NCBI RefSeq assembly: GCF_050942215.1
Contig: NZ_CP192056.1
Coordinates: 1,054,001-1,118,000, forward strand
Direction of reading: 5' to 3'
DNA length: 64,000 nucleotides
From: Sphaerimonospora sp050942215
GTDB taxonomy: Bacteria; Actinomycetota; Actinomycetes; Streptosporangiales; Streptosporangiaceae
Numbering within the stretch: position 1 is the first letter of the stretch; each line of letters begins with the position of its first letter. Made by a program: the position numbers and the translations under genes. The notes under the pieces were generated by a model. That model worked only from the letters and a program-made list of their open reading frames with translations, did not search any database and was not told the DNA's origin. Positions 59,742 through 64,000 of the stretch are shown here, piece by piece.

Positions 59742-61169
59742 CTATCGGCTAGCCCCTTCGAGGAGCCGCGCGGGCCTTCGGCTGCTTGGCACCGACATCC
59801 GCGGGTCGCGGAGACTGCCCAGACCTGCGGCCATGCAGGCAAGGGGAATGGCAGGCAGGACATATCGGTGGTCGAAGTCCAAGGCCGCTACCGGGGCGAC
59901 GAGCAATATCGCCGCCGTCGCCCAGGAGAGGAAGGAGCGCCCATTGCGCAGGCCTAGAGCGCCCAGCAGGAAGATGACCGCAAGAAAAGGCCCGCGAAGG
60001 TAGGCGGGATACTGGTACCAGCGCAGGAACCCCGCGTACGGCTCCACCGCATTGTCTCCGCCGTCGGCAGTCGGCGCATACCTGTGCAATGCGGTACTCG
60101 CCCAGTCAGGCACAGAGTCCGGCATGCGGTCACCCGCGAATCCGAACGCCGGAGTGGTCCGCGGAGGGTAGCGCACGGGTGTCCAGTGGAAGGCGAAGGC
60201 GACCTGCGTCGCGACTGTCCTCACATAGTCCGCAGGCTGGGCAAGTATGGCGCGAATCGCGAACGACTGTGCTAGAGCATCGTTCTCTTTTCGGCCTCCG
60301 GGCATGCTGTTGAGGGGGGAATCGGATGCCCAAAAGTACCCTTCCGCGGCCTCTTGCTTGGCCCCGTTCGGGCACAGCGGTGCCTCTTCAGCGGGAGGTT
60401 TGATCTCAGCGCAGTTCGCGAACGTCATCGTTCTTGCCCAAAGTGCGGAGCCACTTCCGCGAACAAGGGTGAACCGGCCGTATTCCGTTCTGTACCAGGT
60501 CGCGTAGAGACCCAGCGGAATTGCGCTGGCGAGGGTGATCGCCACGACTGGCCGCCACCCGATCCGGCGTGCAGTTATGTACAAAACGGCTAGGAGGAGT
60601 AAGGGAAGACCGATCGTCCGGGTTAGCGTAGCCCAGGCGAGAAGTAATCCCGCAGCTATGCATGCCCGGTTGGAGGGCGCTGGTGCCCAGCTCAACAACA
60701 CGGTCGCCGCGACGACCAGAAATATGAACAGAGCGTCACCGAGTACGGCGTGCTCGAGACGAAGAAAGGATGCGTCGAACAAGCCGGGAAGAGAAGCAAG
60801 TGTGGCACCCCATGCGGGTAGTCCCTTGTGCCGGAGAAGTGCGTATACGAGCACCCCCACCATCAGTCCCAGAAAGTGCTGAAATCCGACGACGACCTCT
60901 ATTCGATGAAATGGAAGAAGTAGGTGGAGTAGGATAGGGTAGCCACTCGGATTCAATTCTTCACGTGGTGAGAGTCGTAACGCGAGCTGCATGTAGGTAT
61001 ACGAGTCATACCAATAGATGCGGCCGGGTCGATAGCCGAGCATGGTAACTACGCGAAGTAGGCAGGCCAGTATGGCAGTGACCAGAAACAGCCGATGAAA
61101 GGCGATGATGTGCCGTAATCGGGTGGTCGGCATAGGCGCCTTTGTCAAAATCTTAATAGCTAGCTTCAT
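59742..61169 (-). CDS. GT-C-like polytopic membrane protein
   Basis: A 475-residue protein with about ten helices. The first extracytoplasmic loop has YWYDSYTYMQLALRLSPREELNPSG, split here only for naming; the DS-Y pattern and following YPILLHLLLPF resemble loop 1 of GT39/ArnT-like lipid-carrier glycosyltransferases, in which an acidic residue is catalytic. A large outside loop (residues about 230-350) carries CAEIKPPAEEAPLC, a possible disulphide. No exact family. ATG at 61169 (MKLAIKILTK); ATG at 61133 is an alternative. Part of the island operon. Confidence 0.65.
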   Translation of the reverse strand: MKLAIKILTKAPMPTTRLRHIIAFHRLFLVTAILACLLRVVTMLGYRPGRIYWYDSYTYMQLALRLSPREELNPSGYPILLHLLLPFHRIEVVVGFQHFLGLMVGVLVYALLRHKGLPAWGATLASLPGLFDASFLRLEHAVLGDALFIFLVVAATVLLSWAPAPSNRACIAAGLLLAWATLTRTIGLPLLLLAVLYITARRIGWRPVVAITLASAIPLGLYATWYRTEYGRFTLVRGSGSALWARTMTFANCAEIKPPAEEAPLCPNGAKQEAAEGYFWASDSPLNSMPGGRKENDALAQSFAIRAILAQPADYVRTVATQVAFAFHWTPVRYPPRTTPAFGFAGDRMPDSVPDWASTALHRYAPTADGGDNAVEPYAGFLRWYQYPAYLRGPFLAVIFLLGALGLRNGRSFLSWATAAILLVAPVAALDFDHRYVLPAIPLACMAAGLGSLRDPRMSVPSSRRPARLLEGASR

Positions 61170-61272
61170 CGAAGATGTCCAATCGTGCAGATGAGAGGTT
61201 TTTGAAGGGAAAGTGGGTGCTTCCCGGACATGTTAGGTTATGGCAATCGGAGTATGAATCTAGTTTAGTTGT

Positions 61273-62703
61273 CTATCTCTCCAGTAGCTCGTCATTCGTC
61301 TCCATTTGGTAGCCCGATGCCTGGAGTCTGAAGAGCTTGGCGTATTCCCCGTTGAGGGACATCAGGGTGTCGTGATTTCCTTCTTCGGTGATGATTCCGT
61401 CGGAGAGAATTACGATCCGGTCGGCTTCCCGGACTGTGCTGAGCCGATGAGAGATCAGGATGCTCGTTTTGGTCCGGTGCTTTTTGAGCGCGAGATGAAT
61501 CTCATGCTCAGCCTTAGCATCCAAGCCGGACGAAGGCTCGTCGAGGATCATGAGGTCCCGGTCGTTACGCATCAGTGCGCGGGCCAATGCGAGTCGCTGC
61601 CATTGGCCCCCCGAGAGCACCACACCCGTTTCCTGATTCTCTTTCTCGGACTCCGAGAAGAAGATGCGGGTCAGCAGCGTGCGATATCCACGCGGTAGTC
61701 TCGTTATCGCATTGTGGACCCCGGCAAGCTTAGCTGCGTCCTGAATCCGAGCTTCGTCGTCAATGACCTTCAGATTTCCCACAGCGATGTTCTCTGCCGC
61801 TGTCATGCTGTAGTCCATGTGGTCCTGAAAAGTGACGCCGATCCGCTGGCGTAGTTCCGTCACGTCTGCGTCACGGATGTCCACGCCATCCCAGAGGATT
61901 GCACCGTGCTCAGGATCGTAGAACCGGCACAGAAGCTTTATTAGGGTGGACTTTCCCACACCGTTCAGGCCGACGACGGCTAGAGCCTTCCCGGTCGGAA
62001 TGCGGATGTTGACCCCCCGCAATAGCCACGGGTGGTTCTCGGAATATCTGAACCAGACGTCGCGTAGCTCGATGCCCTGCCTAAGTGGCGGGACCGAAAG
62101 TGGATGGGAGGGCAGAGGAAGGTCGGGTTCGGCGTCTGCCACCGCGACGTAGTGACCGAACATGGACAATTCCAGATAGAAGGAGGCGATGTCTCTAGCG
62201 AGTGCCTGGAGCGCGGCCTAAGTTCCCGTCATCGCGGCGATGAGCATGGTGATGTCGCCGGCTGAGAGTTGGCCCTGCCGCGCCGCGTTCACCGCCCACA
62301 GCAGTCCGGCGCCCCACACAGTGGCAGTCAGCCCCGACAGGCCGCCCTGGACCAACAGGTCGCGCCGGTCCAGATCGCGTCGGGCGGCGTCGATGACACG
62401 CCGCTCAGCTAGCAGGCGCTTCTGGAAGAAGGCTCCGGCAGCGAACAGTCTGATCTCTTTCGCCGCTTCCACGCTTGAGAGCAGGTCACCGTAGAACATC
62501 TCCCGGCGTTCCAGCGGCCCAATACGCCAGGCGACCTTCGTGTAACGCCTTGACATGGCCATTTCACCAATGAGGATCGGAACGGCGGCTAGGACGATGA
62601 CACTGGTCAGCACGGGGTTAATCAGAAATAGAGAGCCGAGGAATCCCAAGATTGTGATGCTGTCTGCAGATAGGCTGGCGCCACCTACGGTGTTTCCATC
62701 CAT
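61273..62703 (-). pseudogene. ABC exporter (TMD-NBD) broken by an amber codon and 5' truncation
   Basis: The NBD part (61273-62169) is intact: GLNGVGKST (Walker A), VTFQDHMDYSM (Q-loop), LSGGQWQRLALARAL, LMILDEPSSGLD and ILISHRLST. Upstream in the same frame is transmembrane-domain sequence (62218-62703: GFLGSLFLINPVLTSVIVL, RREMFYGDLLSSVEAAKEI) ending at TAG 62218-62220, after which coding resumes as AALQALARDIASFYLELSMFG. The first third of a normal TMD is missing. It resembles peptide or lantibiotic exporters. The free NBD could be translated from ATG 62169 or 62163, but a working transporter is unlikely. Confidence 0.8.
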
Positions 62704-63056
62704 CAGTAACAGTCATGGTTGAACCTTTCCTTGCACCCTCTCCCATTGACCGTTTTATTCTAGTGACGAATCCGTCAACTCCACATAAAGTCGGACTTAC
62801 CGATCGTCTCGGAAGCGGGGTCTCTCGCTGCCTTGCTGGGACCTTCTGTCGGGTTTCGCAGTCCCGACCCAATGGTGTTTTTCCGGCAAGATTGAACCGG
62901 ACAATAGGGATCTCCGGGAGAACTAACCGCATTGTGGTGGACATGTGAGCGAACAGAAGAGGGCATAGGGTGCGAAGCCCTGTGGAAAGATGAACTCGCG
63001 GGAGGTCAATCACAGGAGGATGGGGGATCGCATGAATCCTCGCCCGACGGGTATCG
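62704..63056. other. Gene-free stretch at the island's right side
   Basis: About 350 bp of lower-GC sequence. ORFs on either strand have no recognisable product. It should contain the promoter of the minus-strand island genes (a TTGACG hexamer occurs on the minus strand near 62782), but no convincing -10 box was found. Confidence 0.4.
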
Positions 63057-63140
63057 GCCACCAAACCCGCCCTGGCCACGCAGGTGATCGCCGCCGCGTT
63101 GGACGCCGGGATCGACGCGCCCTGGGTGCTTGATGCGGCT
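63057..63140 (+). pseudogene. IS701-family transposase fragment
   Basis: The frame reads ATKPALATQVIAAALDAGID then APWVLDAA, which matches the conserved TKPxLA...ALDAGxPxxWV segment of IS701-type DDE transposases just before the EVYG motif. Only about 28 codons remain; no ends or inverted repeats are visible. Confidence 0.65.
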
Positions 63141-63141
63141 G

Positions 63142-63190
63142 AACCGGTGTCTCACCCGACGAGGCGTCCCGCCGGACCGCACTCGTCTCG
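63142..63190 (-). repeat. Inverted fragment homologous to the PH-domain gene
   Basis: On the minus strand this reads ETSAVRRDASSGETPVQ, against ETGAMRQDASSGETSVT in the PH protein. A 21-bp block (63149-63169) is exactly complementary to 57987-58007, ending at the base where the direct repeat copy (58008 onward) begins. Confidence 0.75.
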
Positions 63191-63224
63191 GCCCCGAAGT
63201 AAGGACGCAGGCTTCGTGCGGTGA

Positions 63225-63336
63225 GTAGCACTCTATCCGCTCGTTGTTCGTAGTTGATCGGGCTGAGGCGGTTCGGGGTGGAGTGTCTCCTTCGGGTGTT
63301 GTAGCCGGTGATCTATCGGAAGACCACCAGCCGGGC
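63225..63336 (-). pseudogene. IS3-family transposase C-terminal fragment
   Basis: The minus-strand frame reads ARLVVFR, a TAG, then ITGYNTRRRHSTPNRLSP and INYEQ, the standard ending of IS3-group OrfB transposases (YNxRRRHSxLxxxSPxxYE). The in-frame stop replaces the usual aromatic residue, and the rest of the element is gone. Confidence 0.75.
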
Positions 63337-63390
63337 TTGGCGAGCCGGGGAGCGGCCTCTGGCGCCCTGGAGCGTCTCGCGCTTCAGCGG

Positions 63391-63476
63391 CTCGGTCGCC
63401 TGGTCGCCCGTCGCGCTCGCGGTCACCGCGGCCGCGGTCGCCCTGGTGGTGGTGACGATCGTCCTCTCCTGAGGCG
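63391..63476 (+). repeat. Right copy of the 86-bp flanking direct repeat
   Basis: Encodes SVAWSPVALAVTAAAVALVV, then VTIVLS and stop, a diverged copy of the PH-domain protein's C-terminus (two amino-acid changes). No start or upstream part is in frame. It directly precedes the 3' end of the phospho-sugar mutase gene, the likely ancestral position of the PH gene's end. Confidence 0.85.
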
Positions 63477-63496
63477 GCTCCTCAGGCGGCTCCTGA

Positions 63497-64000
63497 TCAG
63501 TGCAGGCCGAGGGCTGCGGCGAGGTCCTTCTTGAGCGCCTCCAGGTCCTCGGCGGCGCGTGCCCTGGCCCCGGCCACGGAGTCTTCGACCGGGACGACGA
63601 TCTCCAGGTAGCACTTGAGCTTGGGCTCGGTGCCGCTGGGCCGTACGACCACGCGGGCGCCGCCGCTCAGGCGGTAGCGCAGGCCGTCGGTGGGCGGCAG
63701 CCCGGCCACGCCCTCGGCCAGGTCCTCGGCCGACTCCACCACGCGACCGGCGAGCTCGGCCGGCGGCTCGACGCGCAGCCGGGTCATGGCGCGGCGGATC
63801 TCCGCGAGGTCCGTCACCCGGAACGAGAGCTGCGCGGTGGCATGCAGGCCGTACCGCCTGGCCTGGTCGTCCAGCAGGTCGAGCAGCGTCCGCCCGGACC
63901 GCTTGGCCTCGGCGGCCAGACCGGCGACGGCGAGGGCGGCGCCGATGCCGTCCTTGTCGCACACGGGCAGGCCCTCATCGGAGCCGACGCTGTACCCGAG
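63497..64000 (-). CDS. Phospho-sugar mutase, C-terminal part (5' end beyond window)
   Basis: 168 codons of a phosphoglucomutase/phosphomannomutase-superfamily enzyme; the gene continues past the right edge. The phosphate-binding loop of domain 4 reads ARVVVRPSGTEPKLKCYLE, and the stretch SVGSDEGLPVCDKDGIGAAL is the usual domain 3 end. In mycobacteria a homologous gene (pmmB) lies among add, deoA and cdd, as here, so a role in (deoxy)ribose-phosphate or hexose-phosphate interconversion after nucleoside cleavage is plausible. Confidence 0.88.
   Translation of the reverse strand, partial: LGYSVGSDEGLPVCDKDGIGAALAVAGLAAEAKRSGRTLLDLLDDQARRYGLHATAQLSFRVTDLAEIRRAMTRLRVEPPAELAGRVVESAEDLAEGVAGLPPTDGLRYRLSGGARVVVRPSGTEPKLKCYLEIVVPVEDSVAGARARAAEDLEALKKDLAAALGLH

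Larger units (their letters stand above)
58094..63390. mobile_element. Accessory island flanked by 86-bp direct repeats
   Basis: A 5.3-kb segment of lower G+C between the PH-domain gene and the phospho-sugar mutase gene. It holds minus-strand genes for a type I signal peptidase, a MauE/DoxX protein, a GT-C-like membrane protein and a broken ABC exporter, plus IS701- and IS3-type fragments at its right end. No integrase is present, so the element is not autonomous; acquisition by recombination or IS activity is an inference. The first 324 bp (58094-58417) contain no supportable gene. Confidence 0.65.

Noticed and set aside
61166..61231. 21-codon ORF (MSGKHPLSLQKPLIC...) overlapping the start of the GT-C-like gene, as a possible leader or precursor peptide
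   Set aside because: No ribosome binding site, no leader/core features and no codon bias; the ATGA overlap alone is not enough.

Overview
The window is about 70% G+C with strong codon third-position bias, frequent GTG and TTG starts, and actinomycete-specific families (PspC sensor with NarL-type regulator, SCO4848-like membrane protein, DUF3017, PerM/DUF6350, PcrA with a C-terminal RNA polymerase-binding tail). This points to a chromosomal piece of a filamentous actinomycete, most likely order Streptosporangiales. The lineage is an inference from gene content. No rRNA, tRNA or CRISPR array was found.

Layout. 1-4187: a minus-strand molybdenum hydroxylase operon (form II CoxS-L-M-G). 4293-6196: a VOC / flavin-reductase-fold / DUF1348 operon behind a palindromic operator. 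6352-8978: a CGNR zinc-finger regulator, a small membrane protein and a PspC/LiaF-like membrane protein. 9069-12300: a lower-GC three-gene cassette (DUF262, DUF3696 ATPase, unknown protein), a candidate anti-phage system that separates the PspC protein from its PspC histidine kinase and response regulator (12517-14416). 14600-20663: CPBP protease, secreted zinc peptidase, PIG-L deacetylase, PcrA helicase and a secreted protein. 21439-33162: central metabolism, with sucCD, perM, purN-purH, a 55-residue membrane protein, folD, an FHA-HTH regulator, citrate synthase, a DUF3017 protein and NADP isocitrate dehydrogenase.

33163-33582 is a gene-free stretch with an unusual mirror-symmetric repeat array of 53-bp period in front of a Ser/Thr kinase gene. 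34589-43579 carries a DUF11 secreted protein, galE, a CNNM/CorC-type transporter, trpS, a D,D-carboxypeptidase with its divergent SCO4848-like partner, a GCS2-type ligase and an M20 amidohydrolase. 43806-48523 is looser accessory sequence (alpha/beta hydrolase, membrane proteins, a phosphotransferase) with much apparent gene decay. 48920-57491 is a coherent nucleoside uptake and salvage block: BMP-type lipoprotein, ABC ATPase and two permeases, then cytidine deaminase, thymidine phosphorylase, a cupin and adenosine deaminase.

A PH-domain membrane gene (57493-58089) and a phospho-sugar mutase (63497 to the window end) close that block. Between them lies a roughly 5.3-kb, lower-GC island with a type I signal peptidase, a MauE/DoxX protein, a GT-C-like membrane protein, a broken ABC exporter and two insertion-sequence fragments. 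The island is bounded by two diverged 86-bp copies of the PH gene's 3' end. The most notable signals are the 53-bp repeat array, the DUF262/DUF3696 cassette, this flanked island, and two transport or metabolism genes whose strong ribosome binding sites point to ATT and CTG start codons.
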